Positions 5,800 through 12,704 of a stretch of 18,366 bases of DNA are shown here, piece after piece; position 1 is the first letter of the stretch; each line of letters opens with the position of its first letter. The DNA is from an uncultured Clostridia bacterium (lineage in GTDB: Bacteria > Bacillota > Clostridia > TANB77 > CAG-508): positions 1 through 18,366 of the forward strand of contig CAKPNF010000018.1 of the NCBI GenBank assembly GCA_934168305.1, read 5' to 3'. Made by a program: the position numbers and the translations under genes. The notes beneath the pieces are model-generated. The model did not search any database and was not told where the DNA came from. It worked only from the letters and a program-made list of their open reading frames with translations.

Positions 5800-6885
5800 T
5801 TGAATTTAGAAGAACTATCTATAAAAGAAAAAATTGGTCAAATGATTATGATAGGATTAGATACAAATTATATAACAGAACGCATAACAAAAATGATATC
5901 AGATTATAAAATAGGAGGTATAATATTATACAGAAAAAATTTCAGCACTTACGACCAAATGATAAAACTGATAAATGATATTAAAACTCTGAATAAAAAT
6001 AATAAAATTCCATTATTCATTGCTATAGATCAAGAAGGTGGAAGAGTAAATAGAATGCCTCCAGAAATAAAAAATCTACCATCCGCAAATAAATTAGCTT
6101 CTCTTAATAATATAGATATTATTAAGAGTTCAGCCAAAATAACAGGAACTTTATTAAAAAAATCTGGTTTTAACTTAAATTTCGCTCCGGTGTTAGATAT
6201 AAAACGTTTTAATGATAACCACCCTATCGGTGATAGGTGTTATGGTGAAACCAAGGAAACAGTTTCTAAATATGGTATTGCTGTTATGAAAGAATTGCAA
6301 GAACAAAATATATTACCAGTTATAAAACATTTTCCAGGTCATGGTGCTACAAAACGTGACTCTCATTATTTACTACCAATAATTAATTCCAATATTGAAA
6401 ACCTGCAAAATGAAGATATGTATCCTTTTGAACAAGCCATTAAAGAAGGAGCTGACGCAATATTGGTAGGTCATTTGTTAATAAAAAAATTAACTGGTAT
6501 ATATCCTGCATCATTATCAAGAAAATTCATTACGAATTACTTAAGAAAAAAATACAGATTTAAAGGTTTAATTATTACAGATGACTTAAAAATGAAAGCT
6601 ATAAAGCTTTTATACGGCTCAGATTTAGCAGTAGAAAAAGCATTTAAAGCTGGAAACGACATTATAGTTTTTAGATTTAATAATAATGAAGAAAAACATG
6701 TTATTGACAAAATCACGAATCTAGTAAAAAAAGGAACAATTAAAGAAAGCCAAATAAATAGAAGTGTTAGAAGAATAATCAAAATTAAGGAAAAATACAA
6801 TATTTCCGATGAATCTATTGATAATGATTTAGATATAGATAATCTAAATAAAGAAATTGAACAAATTAGAAACATATGTCTTTAA
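5800..6885 (+). CDS. nagZ: Glycoside hydrolase family 3 beta-N-acetylhexosaminidase
   Basis: This 361-residue single-domain GH3 enzyme of the NagZ type releases beta-linked N-acetylglucosamine from peptidoglycan fragments during cell-wall recycling. It shows the family landmarks in order: AIDQEGGRVNRMP (about 75-87), the NagZ catalytic-loop signature KHFPGHGATKRDSH (176-189, with the Asp187-His189 acid/base dyad) and ITDDLKMKA (259-267) carrying the catalytic aspartate. There is no signal peptide or lipobox, so it is probably cytoplasmic, unlike the secreted B. subtilis enzyme. The start is TTG at 5800-5802, chosen because AAGGAGG lies 8 bases upstream and the protein begins with the usual LSIKEKIGQM. 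A short tail beyond residue 335 is acidic. Confidence 0.92.
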   Translation: MNLEELSIKEKIGQMIMIGLDTNYITERITKMISDYKIGGIILYRKNFSTYDQMIKLINDIKTLNKNNKIPLFIAIDQEGGRVNRMPPEIKNLPSANKLASLNNIDIIKSSAKITGTLLKKSGFNLNFAPVLDIKRFNDNHPIGDRCYGETKETVSKYGIAVMKELQEQNILPVIKHFPGHGATKRDSHYLLPIINSNIENLQNEDMYPFEQAIKEGADAILVGHLLIKKLTGIYPASLSRKFITNYLRKKYRFKGLIITDDLKMKAIKLLYGSDLAVEKAFKAGNDIIVFRFNNNEEKHVIDKITNLVKKGTIKESQINRSVRRIIKIKEKYNISDESIDNDLDIDNLNKEIEQIRNICL

Positions 6886-6888
6886 TAA

Positions 6889-6927
6889 AAAAGAATCAAG
6901 TTTTTATCTTTAAATCTTGATTCTTTT
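6889..6927. terminator. Terminator after nagZ
   Basis: AAAAGAATCAAG (6889-6900) pairs perfectly with CTTGATTCTTTT (6916-6927). It lies four bases after the nagZ stop, and the next gene converges on it, so it may act in both directions. Confidence 0.82.
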
Positions 6928-6989
6928 CATTTTAAATCTATTACCTTTTATTTTATTTTCAATCCAATCTCTAAGAGATTTTTACTAAT

Positions 6990-8264
6990 TTAACTGTTTT
7001 TTTTCTCCGTACACAAAAACTGTTTTCCATCTACAATTCTTGCAACCATCATTGAAGAAACATCGTCTCCAACAACATTTAGCACCGTTGCAGGCATATC
7101 AATTATTGTAGCAATTATTGTTAAAATAGGCAATACTGCAACAGGATAACCTAACATAGTTATAATTAACATTTCTGATATTGTTCCACCACCAATTGGA
7201 ACAGCTGTTATTAATAAATTTGCAAGCAGTGCAACTCCTAAAACTCCCAAAACATCACCTGTCGTTGCTAAACTTGTTCCAAATAAACCTACTAAAAACA
7301 TAATTTTAAATACTGAACCTATTATAGAACCATCTTTGTGAAAACTTGTTCCTAGTGGGATTGTTGTTTCAGCTATATCATCCGGCACTCCCATTTTCTT
7401 TGTTGACTCTATATTTATTGGGATGCATGCAGCACTTGAACATGTTCCCATTGCAGTAACTGTTGCTGGAATAACATTTTTCCAAAATACTTTTACTCCC
7501 TTTTTTCCACCAGCAATAAAAGCATACAAACTATACATTATGAAATAATATAAAACCGCAACAAGTAAATAAACAAAAAATGTTTTCAGATATCCAACTG
7601 CTATCGATGTACCAAAACTTCCTATGAATGATGCCATATAACTCCCAAGTCCTATTGGTGCATAATACATTATTATTTTCACTATATTTTCCATAACATT
7701 ATTTGCTGATTCTAATACTTTTCTAAATGGCTCTCCTTTTTCTCCAGACATATTTATTGCAATTCCTACTATTATCGAAAATACTAATAATGCAATTATA
7801 TTATCTTTTGAAAATAGTTTTGAAAAGTCATTTACTGTAAGTAATTTTACAGTTCTATCTGCAATTGTCATATCATCTTCGTTTGATGTTTCAGTATCAT
7901 TTTCATTTTCTGCATTTTCCAATATTGCTCTAATCTGTTCTCCATCTTCGGTATTTATAAGTTTAACAAAATATGTACTTGCAAAACCTATTATTACCGC
8001 TACAACAGATGTTATAGCAAACACTAATAATACAGAACCAATTATTTTTCCTAGTCTTTTAGGTTGTTTCATTTTTGATATTGCTGTTGTAATATTTAAA
8101 AAAATCAGTGGGATAATTATAACTAATAATAGATTTAAGAATAAATCACCCAATGGGCTTAATACAGTTGCTTTTTCTTTAAAGATTATTCCTATGATGC
8201 TACCAACAATTATCGCAACTAAAAGTATAATTGTTGATTTGTAATTTGATAAAAATTTTTTCAT
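6990..8264 (-). CDS. Dicarboxylate/amino acid:cation symporter (DAACS/GltPh family), atypical binding site
   Basis: This 424-residue transporter of the glutamate-carrier fold uses a sodium or proton gradient across the cytoplasmic membrane. Family landmarks are PLIFLNITTAIS (52-63), the HP1 serine-rich tip CSSAACIP (275-282), HKDGSIIG (309-316, in place of NMDGT), the HP2 loop PIGGGTISE (356-364) and the TM8 motif DMPATVLNVVGD (389-400). In aspartate/glutamate carriers TM8 reads DxxRTxxNVxGD, and its arginine grips the substrate side-chain carboxylate. Here that position is Ala392, while D389, N396 and D400 remain. The substrate is therefore probably not an acidic amino acid; a neutral amino acid (as for SstT/ASCT-type carriers) is possible. 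The TM3-TM4 loop (102-135) is long and acidic. The start is ATG at 8262-8264 behind AAAGGT. Confidence 0.88.
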   Translation of the reverse strand: MKKFLSNYKSTIILLVAIIVGSIIGIIFKEKATVLSPLGDLFLNLLLVIIIPLIFLNITTAISKMKQPKRLGKIIGSVLLVFAITSVVAVIIGFASTYFVKLINTEDGEQIRAILENAENENDTETSNEDDMTIADRTVKLLTVNDFSKLFSKDNIIALLVFSIIVGIAINMSGEKGEPFRKVLESANNVMENIVKIIMYYAPIGLGSYMASFIGSFGTSIAVGYLKTFFVYLLVAVLYYFIMYSLYAFIAGGKKGVKVFWKNVIPATVTAMGTCSSAACIPINIESTKKMGVPDDIAETTIPLGTSFHKDGSIIGSVFKIMFLVGLFGTSLATTGDVLGVLGVALLANLLITAVPIGGGTISEMLIITMLGYPVAVLPILTIIATIIDMPATVLNVVGDDVSSMMVARIVDGKQFLCTEKKNS

Positions 8265-8282
8265 AATACTACCTTTCCCTCC

Positions 8283-8381
8283 AAACTTTATTAATTAAAG
8301 TTTTTCGTTATCATAAAATAAAAAATTTGATTTTTTATTTTACAAATTTAGTTTAGGTAACTCGAAATATAATTATATTTC
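8283..8381. other. AT-rich region with three dyads upstream of the symporter gene
   Basis: Between the symporter start and the tadA terminator lie three inverted repeats: AAACTTTA/TAAAGTTT-like (8283-8303), AAAATAAAAAA/TTTTTTATTTT around a 5-base loop (8315-8341), and an 18-base perfect palindrome GAAATATAATTATATTTC (8364-8381). They may be operators or an attenuator for the symporter, but in DNA this AT-rich some dyads are expected by chance. No clear promoter could be assigned. Confidence 0.35.
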
Positions 8382-8402
8382 AAGGATTTTTTTCATTATA
8401 TA

Positions 8403-8443
8403 ATAAAAATATTCCAAATATCAAGTATTTAGAATATTTTTAT
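8403..8443 (-). terminator. Terminator after tadA
   Basis: ATAAAAATATTC (8403-8414) pairs with GAATATTTTTAT (8432-8443). An inner AAATA/TATTT stem extends it past one C-A mismatch. It stands six bases beyond the tadA stop. Confidence 0.7.
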
Positions 8444-8448
8444 TTAAA

Positions 8449-8916
8449 TTATTTATTACTTTTGTTTTTTCGTAAAGTTCTAAAAAAATCTTTTAATATG
8501 TCTTCACACTCATCCTTCATAATTCCCTTTTCATACGCAACTTTATGATTAAACGTATAATCATCTAAAAGATTAAAAACAGAACCAACTGCACCAGTTT
8601 TTTCATCGCTTGCTCCAATATAAACTTTTTTAACCCTAGAATTAATCAAAGCTCCAGCACACATTGAACATGGTTCTAATGTTACATACATTTCACAATC
8701 TAATAATCTCCAAGAGTTAAGTTTTTTACTTGCCTTTTGAATAGCTAAGATTTCAGCATGTTTGGTTGTATCAAATTTGGTTTCTTTTAAATTATGAGCT
8801 CTTGCTATAATCTTTCCATCTTTCACTATTACTGCTCCAACTGGCACTTCTAATTTTTCATATGCTTTTTTCGCTTCTTTTAAAGCTTCTTTCATAAATT
8901 TTTGTTTATTATCCAT
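8449..8916 (-). CDS. tadA: tRNA-specific adenosine deaminase
   Basis: This 155-residue zinc-dependent deaminase converts A34 to inosine in the anticodon wobble position of tRNA-Arg(ACG). The zinc site and proton shuttle are clear: HAE (H53, E55) and PCSMC (C83, C86), in the usual TLEPCSMCAGALINSRV context, followed by the family's SDEKTGAVGS (103-112), which distinguishes TadA from cytidine deaminases. Length is typical. The start is ATG at 8914-8916 with AGAGGA 10 bases upstream. It appears to be a single-gene unit with its own promoter (8981-9009) and terminator (8403-8443). Confidence 0.95.
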   Translation of the reverse strand: MDNKQKFMKEALKEAKKAYEKLEVPVGAVIVKDGKIIARAHNLKETKFDTTKHAEILAIQKASKKLNSWRLLDCEMYVTLEPCSMCAGALINSRVKKVYIGASDEKTGAVGSVFNLLDDYTFNHKVAYEKGIMKDECEDILKDFFRTLRKNKSNK

Positions 8917-8980
8917 TTTACAAAGTTCCTCTTAATAATATTGACCTTTTATAATTATATTTATCTCATCTTTATATAGA

Positions 8981-9009
8981 ATTATATAATTAAACTTTAC
9001 AAAAATCAA
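8981..9009 (-). promoter_or_regulatory. Promoter of tadA
   Basis: On the minus strand, TTGATT (9004-9009), a 17-base spacer and TATAAT (8981-8986) lie between the small membrane gene and tadA. Confidence 0.6.
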
Positions 9010-9024
9010 GTCAATATATAAAAA

Positions 9025-9192
9025 TTAATAAAATTTCTTATTCTTTAATGCAAACTCTTTCAAATATTGCATTTGCAAATTATCTTCCAAAAATTTTTCC
9101 TCATCTGATTTGAATTTATTAGATGCTATCAACAACATCCATAAGAATAAAATAAAACTGATTAAAATAAAACTTGAAATAAATAAAAACAT
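9025..9192 (-). CDS. Small single-pass membrane protein, unknown function
   Basis: This 55-residue ORF starts at ATG 9190-9192 with AGAGAGGT 5 bases upstream; an in-frame ATG 42 bases further up has no comparable site. A hydrophobic helix (about residues 2-24, FLFISSFILISFILFLWMLL) is followed by a charged cytoplasmic tail (KSDEEKFLEDNLQMQYLKEF, 28-47). I recognise no family. The layout resembles small hypothetical membrane proteins found throughout the Clostridia. A consensus-like promoter stands at 9261-9289, supporting expression as a separate unit upstream of tadA. There is no terminator between the two genes, so some read-through into tadA is likely. Confidence 0.6.
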   Translation of the reverse strand: MFLFISSFILISFILFLWMLLIASNKFKSDEEKFLEDNLQMQYLKEFALKNKKFY

Positions 9193-9260
9193 AGATACCT
9201 CTCTTTCTTTTAATATATTATTCCTTAGAAACAAAAAAATTACACCATTATTTACATAAA

Positions 9261-9289
9261 ATTATATCATCAAATTAAATCCTTGTCTT
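9261..9289 (-). promoter_or_regulatory. Promoter of the small membrane protein gene
   Basis: On the minus strand, AAGACA (9284-9289), a 17-base spacer and TATAAT (9261-9266) precede the gene. The -10 box is perfect and the -35 box matches four of six consensus bases. Confidence 0.55.
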
Positions 9290-9306
9290 AAAAAAATTGT
9301 CGAAAA

Positions 9307-9342
9307 AAAAAATTAAAGGTTCAAACAAACCTTTAATTTTTT
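9307..9342. terminator. Terminator of the PspA-GIDE operon
   Basis: AAAAAATTAAAGGTT (9307-9321) pairs perfectly over 15 bp with AACCTTTAATTTTTT (9328-9342) around a 6-base loop, two bases beyond the stop of the GIDE-domain gene. T tracts are present on both strands. Confidence 0.9.
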
Positions 9343-9344
9343 AT

Positions 9345-10139
9345 TTACATGAAGTTTTTAACTATTAATATTACTCCTATTGCTATTGCTGCAATTCCAC
9401 CTATTAAAGAAAATAGTGCATTTTGATTTGATTTATTTACAAAATCTTCTTCTGATTTTGTTGTAACAATAAATGGTTTTTTTGAATCTTGAGGTTTTCC
9501 TATATGAATAGTATCACCAACTTTAAAAGCCTCTCCTAAAACATATAAATTTTGATTATCATTTATTGTTTTTTCTGTCATTCTGAATCCTGTTGTTTCT
9601 GCACCATATCTATTCCATGAAAACGAATTAAAATATCTGTAATTGCTTAAATTATTCTTTGGTTCAAATCTATCAAATGTTTTTGGTATATCTAAATTAC
9701 AACCTGTTCCATTAATTTCTAAAACTACACTATCATTTGAACTACTATCTTTCATATTAATTTCTTGACTAGTTTTTTCATCTGAAATTGTGTTTTCTCT
9801 TTTATTAATTCTTGTTTGCATATTACCATTACTGTCACGATATTGTTCTCTCACTTCTATAACTTGTGATAAAGAAGATTCACAATAAGCAACTTTTCTA
9901 TTAGAAAATGGTGTTTCTACTAATTCATTTGAAACAATATTACCTTTTAACTCAACATATTCTCTATATTCATTTCCTAATCCATTTGATTCCATTTGGT
10001 TGAACATCTCTTTTAACTCTGCAATAGATTTTGTTTGCATATATTTCATTTCTGTTGCTGTACTTTGAGCTTTTTTTCTAACATAAAATATTAGAGCCAA
10101 ACCACCAACAATTAATGCAATTGGTATTAAAATATTCAT
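9345..10139 (-). CDS. GIDE-domain membrane protein (MULAN-like, no RING)
   Basis: This 264-residue protein has a membrane helix at each end (about residues 3-20 and 240-262). Between them is a soluble domain with the features of the GIDE/BAM domain, which in eukaryotes is part of the mitochondrial E3 ligase MUL1. These features are a charged linker helix (AELKEMFNQMESNGLG), ELKGNIVSNELVETPFSNRK followed by VAYCESSLSQVIE, and later YVLGEAFKVGDTIHIGKP. No RING finger is present, so it is not expected to be a ubiquitin ligase despite the database names such proteins receive. It is third in an operon 18 bases downstream of pspA. GIDE-type proteins are repeatedly linked with PspA in bacteria, suggesting a role in membrane stress. 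The start is ATG at 10137-10139 behind AGGAGG. Confidence 0.75.
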   Translation of the reverse strand: MNILIPIALIVGGLALIFYVRKKAQSTATEMKYMQTKSIAELKEMFNQMESNGLGNEYREYVELKGNIVSNELVETPFSNRKVAYCESSLSQVIEVREQYRDSNGNMQTRINKRENTISDEKTSQEINMKDSSSNDSVVLEINGTGCNLDIPKTFDRFEPKNNLSNYRYFNSFSWNRYGAETTGFRMTEKTINDNQNLYVLGEAFKVGDTIHIGKPQDSKKPFIVTTKSEEDFVNKSNQNALFSLIGGIAAIAIGVILIVKNFM

Positions 10140-10157
10140 TGTTATATATTCCTCCTA

Positions 10158-10826
10158 TTATGAATTACCCATTTCTTTTTTTAATTTTTCTAATTCTGCA
10201 TTAATACTATTCTCTTTGTCCATTTGAGCAAATGGATCTGTTGTAGATTCTTCAACTCCAGATATTTGAGCAAATGCATCAGCTTGTGATTCTTTTTGTT
10301 CAACTTTCTTTTCCATTTTATCCATTTTAGCAAATGCACTCTTGCTATCCATATTTCCTAATGTTTTAGCCATTTGTGATTTTGCATCAGCCATTTGACT
10401 TCTAGCAACTAACATAGCTTGTTTGCTTCTTGCCTCTTCTAATTTTTGTTTTAATATATCAACTTGATTTCTTATTTCATTTACTTGACTTTCCATTGAT
10501 GATGTCATTTCTTGATATTGTGCAACCATATTATCTTGTTTTACTTTATTTTCTAATGCTTGTCTAGCCAAATCTTCATTTCCTTGTTCTAGACATGCTT
10601 TTGCTTTTGCTTGCCAATTAGCTGATTGTTCTTGAGCATTTTCTAATTGTTTTTTTACTTGGTTAAGGCTTCCCATTGCTGTTCCTAAACCTTGTGTTGA
10701 TTTTCTTAATTGTTCCTCCATATCTATAATTATTTGTTTTACCATTTTCTCTGGATTTTCAGCTTTGTCGATTAAATCGTTTATATTTGATCTTATTAGA
10801 TCACTCATTCTTTCTAATATTGCCAT
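10158..10826 (-). CDS. pspA: PspA/IM30 (Vipp1) family membrane-stress protein
   Basis: This 222-residue, almost wholly helical protein is of the ESCRT-III-related PspA family, whose members assemble on the inner face of the membrane and repair or stabilise it. It begins MAILERMSDLIRSNINDLID, the amphipathic anchoring helix, followed by AENPEKMVKQIIIDMEEQL, the family signature, and a long coiled coil (about residues 30-160). The C-terminal part (NMDSKSAFAKMDKMEKKVEQ and following) is also typical, and the last 40 residues are acidic and less ordered. No PspF, PspB or PspC is in the window; the partners are a four-helix membrane protein upstream and the GIDE protein downstream. The start is ATG at 10824-10826 with AGGAGG 7 bases upstream. 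Confidence 0.93.
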   Translation of the reverse strand: MAILERMSDLIRSNINDLIDKAENPEKMVKQIIIDMEEQLRKSTQGLGTAMGSLNQVKKQLENAQEQSANWQAKAKACLEQGNEDLARQALENKVKQDNMVAQYQEMTSSMESQVNEIRNQVDILKQKLEEARSKQAMLVARSQMADAKSQMAKTLGNMDSKSAFAKMDKMEKKVEQKESQADAFAQISGVEESTTDPFAQMDKENSINAELEKLKKEMGNS

Positions 10827-10846
10827 TTTAAATTCCTCCTAATAAA

Positions 10847-11284
10847 TTATTTTTTCTTAAATAATGTTTTTAATAATAATCCTGCTCCTGCTGCAGCCAT
10901 TCCAATAATTAAAATATATTCATACATTGATGTTGTAACGAAATATATTCTTATACTCATAATAATTGTTGCAACAATAAATATAACACCTAATGTAATT
11001 ATTATTTTAGGTATTATTGATTTTGAATCGAAGAAATACCATATTATTCCTATAATTAATGGAACTGTAACAAGTCCTGATGAAAGGTCGAAACTTCCTA
11101 TTCTCCAAATATACCAACTGCTACTTACCATTACTCTTTTGCTTAGTAAAAATAGTCCTAAACCTAAAAGAATAATTCCTAAAAAGAATTGTAATAATTC
11201 ATTTTTACCACTATTATTGTCTGTTTTTGGAGCTTTTAGATTATTTATTTCGTCATTTATAGACTTATTCTCTTTATCTGACAT
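10847..11284 (-). CDS. Four-helix membrane protein of the PspA operon, unknown function
   Basis: This 145-residue protein has a 28-residue polar N-terminus (SDKENKSINDEINNLKAP), then about four transmembrane segments (roughly 29-47, 70-86, 91-112 and 120-140) and a short lysine-rich end. I cannot assign a named family. It is the first gene of an operon with pspA (20-base gap) and the GIDE gene, behind the promoter at 11318-11346. It is therefore a good candidate for the membrane sensor or anchor that would recruit PspA, in the position that PspB/C or LiaI/LiaF hold in other bacteria. That role is inferred from position only. The start is ATG at 11282-11284 behind AGGAGGGG. Confidence 0.75.
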   Translation of the reverse strand: MSDKENKSINDEINNLKAPKTDNNSGKNELLQFFLGIILLGLGLFLLSKRVMVSSSWYIWRIGSFDLSSGLVTVPLIIGIIWYFFDSKSIIPKIIITLGVIFIVATIIMSIRIYFVTTSMYEYILIIGMAAAGAGLLLKTLFKKK

Positions 11285-11317
11285 ATTCCCCTCCTTTTCT
11301 GCTTTTGTCTCACTTAG

Positions 11318-11346
11318 ATTATAACATTAGTATTTTTTATTGTAAA
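11318..11346 (-). promoter_or_regulatory. Promoter of the PspA operon
   Basis: On the minus strand, TTTACA (11341-11346), a 17-base spacer and TATAAT (11318-11323) predict a start near 11311, some 27 bases before the first gene. It looks like a housekeeping sigma promoter; no sigma-54 (GG-N10-GC) element was seen, in keeping with the absence of PspF. Confidence 0.75.
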
Positions 11347-11363
11347 TAGTTTTTTAACTAATT

Positions 11364-11392
11364 AAAGGGTACTCCAAATTAAAGTACCCTTT
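11364..11392. terminator. Terminator after the LPKTG protein gene
   Basis: AAAGGGTACT (11364-11373) pairs with AGTACCCTTT (11383-11392) around a 9-base loop, four bases beyond the stop of the surface protein gene. Confidence 0.75.
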
Positions 11393-11395
11393 TTT

Positions 11396-12487
11396 CTATT
11401 TAACATCTTTTAAATTATTATATTTAGAATATGTGAATACTCCTAGACCTACTAAAGATATGATTGTTACTACTAATCCAAATCCAATACCTGTTTTTGG
11501 TAATATTCCTTGTGCTGTTGTTGTATCTTTGTTAGTTGCACTAATATTTGTATTCTTATTATTATCTGATTTTTGTTGATTATCATTTTTGCTACTATTA
11601 TTACTATTGTCATTTTTACTATCACTATTACTATTATCATTATTTTGGCCATCTTTATCACTTGAATTTTTATCTATTTTGTTAACTTCTCCAATTTCCA
11701 AAATAACATATCCATATATAGTTTTTGTATCATCAGCACTTCCTTTTAACCATAAATAATATAGTCCATTTTCAGCTGGTTTTTCATTGTTAAGTATTTC
11801 TCCCAGTTCAGGTTTATAGTCATCATCATAATATAGTCTCACTGATTTCCAACTAGTATCAGATAAACTTGGAAAACTTTCTTTTCCTTTTAATTTTAAT
11901 CCTGATAAATCATGATTATTGTCAATATAATTATTTACAATATCTGCATCAGTTATTTTTTCCCATTTAAAGCTTATATTACTTGCTTTAATATTATATG
12001 CTGATGTAATTTCGTAAGCAGGATTTGTAAGTGCACCATCATACCATGTAGATTTAGTAACAGTAAAAGCCTTTAATAATGGCAAAGTTAAATCAACTTT
12101 ATAATTTTCAAGTATATTAGTTTTTTCTCCAACTTTTCTAACAGTAATATATGCACTATCTGTTGATTTTAAAACGGCCAATTGATTGCTATTTCCACTT
12201 GAAATAGTAATTCTTATATTTCCTGTACTATATTCAGGAGCAGTTACATCATACCAATTAACTATTTCTGCTTCTTTACTTTTTTCAATTGCCCATTGAT
12301 AACTTGCACCATCTTCCAATTCCAAATTTTTTATAATATAGTCTACTGAACCATTTGTTGAAGTTACAATTTTTTCAGATGTAACTGTTTTTTCAGATGT
12401 ATCTGTCGCAGCATTAGAATAATTTGCTATTAGCAATATTGAACTAATAATTACTAATATTACCATTATAATCTTTATTTTTTTCAT
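11396..12487 (-). CDS. Secreted LPXTG-type cell-wall-anchored protein, unknown function
   Basis: This 363-residue protein has every part of a sortase substrate. There is a signal peptide (residues 1-26, with likely cleavage after SNA) and an extracellular region (27-270) rich in beta-type sequence and aromatic residues. A low-complexity Asn/Asp/Ser/Lys linker (about 272-325) follows. The sorting signal is LPKTG (329-333), then a hydrophobic helix and a short tail ending KYNNLKDVK. Segments such as SYQWAIEKSKEAEIVNWYDV and SFKWEKITDADIVNNYI look like two related Ig-like or adhesin-type repeats, suggesting internal duplication, but I recognise no named domain. No sortase gene is in the window. 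The start is ATG at 12485-12487 behind AGGGGTG. Confidence 0.85.
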   Translation of the reverse strand: MKKIKIIMVILVIISSILLIANYSNAATDTSEKTVTSEKIVTSTNGSVDYIIKNLELEDGASYQWAIEKSKEAEIVNWYDVTAPEYSTGNIRITISSGNSNQLAVLKSTDSAYITVRKVGEKTNILENYKVDLTLPLLKAFTVTKSTWYDGALTNPAYEITSAYNIKASNISFKWEKITDADIVNNYIDNNHDLSGLKLKGKESFPSLSDTSWKSVRLYYDDDYKPELGEILNNEKPAENGLYYLWLKGSADDTKTIYGYVILEIGEVNKIDKNSSDKDGQNNDNSNSDSKNDNSNNSSKNDNQQKSDNNKNTNISATNKDTTTAQGILPKTGIGFGLVVTIISLVGLGVFTYSKYNNLKDVK

Positions 12488-12521
12488 TTTTTCACCCCTT
12501 TTTTTACAATTATTGCTTTTT

Positions 12522-12549
12522 ATTTTATCATCAAATCTTTTATTGTCAA
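12522..12549 (-). promoter_or_regulatory. Promoter of the LPKTG protein gene
   Basis: On the minus strand, a perfect TTGACA (12544-12549), a 16-base spacer and TAAAAT (12522-12527) precede the gene by about 35 bases. Confidence 0.65.
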
Positions 12550-12574
12550 TGCAAGTTCATTTACATAAAGTACG

Positions 12575-12593
12575 ATATATATATATATATATA
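12575..12593. repeat. AT dinucleotide microsatellite
   Basis: Nine consecutive AT units plus one A lie in the gap between rpoC and the surface protein gene, about 25 bases upstream of that gene's -35 box. Such tracts can change length by slippage, but this one is outside the promoter core. Confidence 0.85.
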
Positions 12594-12664
12594 CAGCCAG
12601 AAGGCTTTGCGGTTTTATTTCGGTTTTATTACAATTACATTACTTTTTTATTACATTTAAATCA

Positions 12665-12697
12665 AAAAAGACAATACATTAAATGTATCGCCTTTTT
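12665..12697 (-). terminator. Terminator of the rpoB-rpoC transcript
   Basis: On the minus strand, AAAAAGGCGATACAT pairs with ATGTATTGTCTTTTT (15 bp including G-U pairs) around a TTA loop, ending in a run of T. It lies seven bases beyond the rpoC stop. Confidence 0.85.
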
Positions 12698-12704
12698 AAA
12701 TATC

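Noticed and set aside
11473..11661. Second-frame ORF inside the LPKTG gene linker
   Set aside because: It is a frame shadow of the Asn/Asp/Ser codon-repeat region, giving an Ile/Lys-rich low-complexity peptide.
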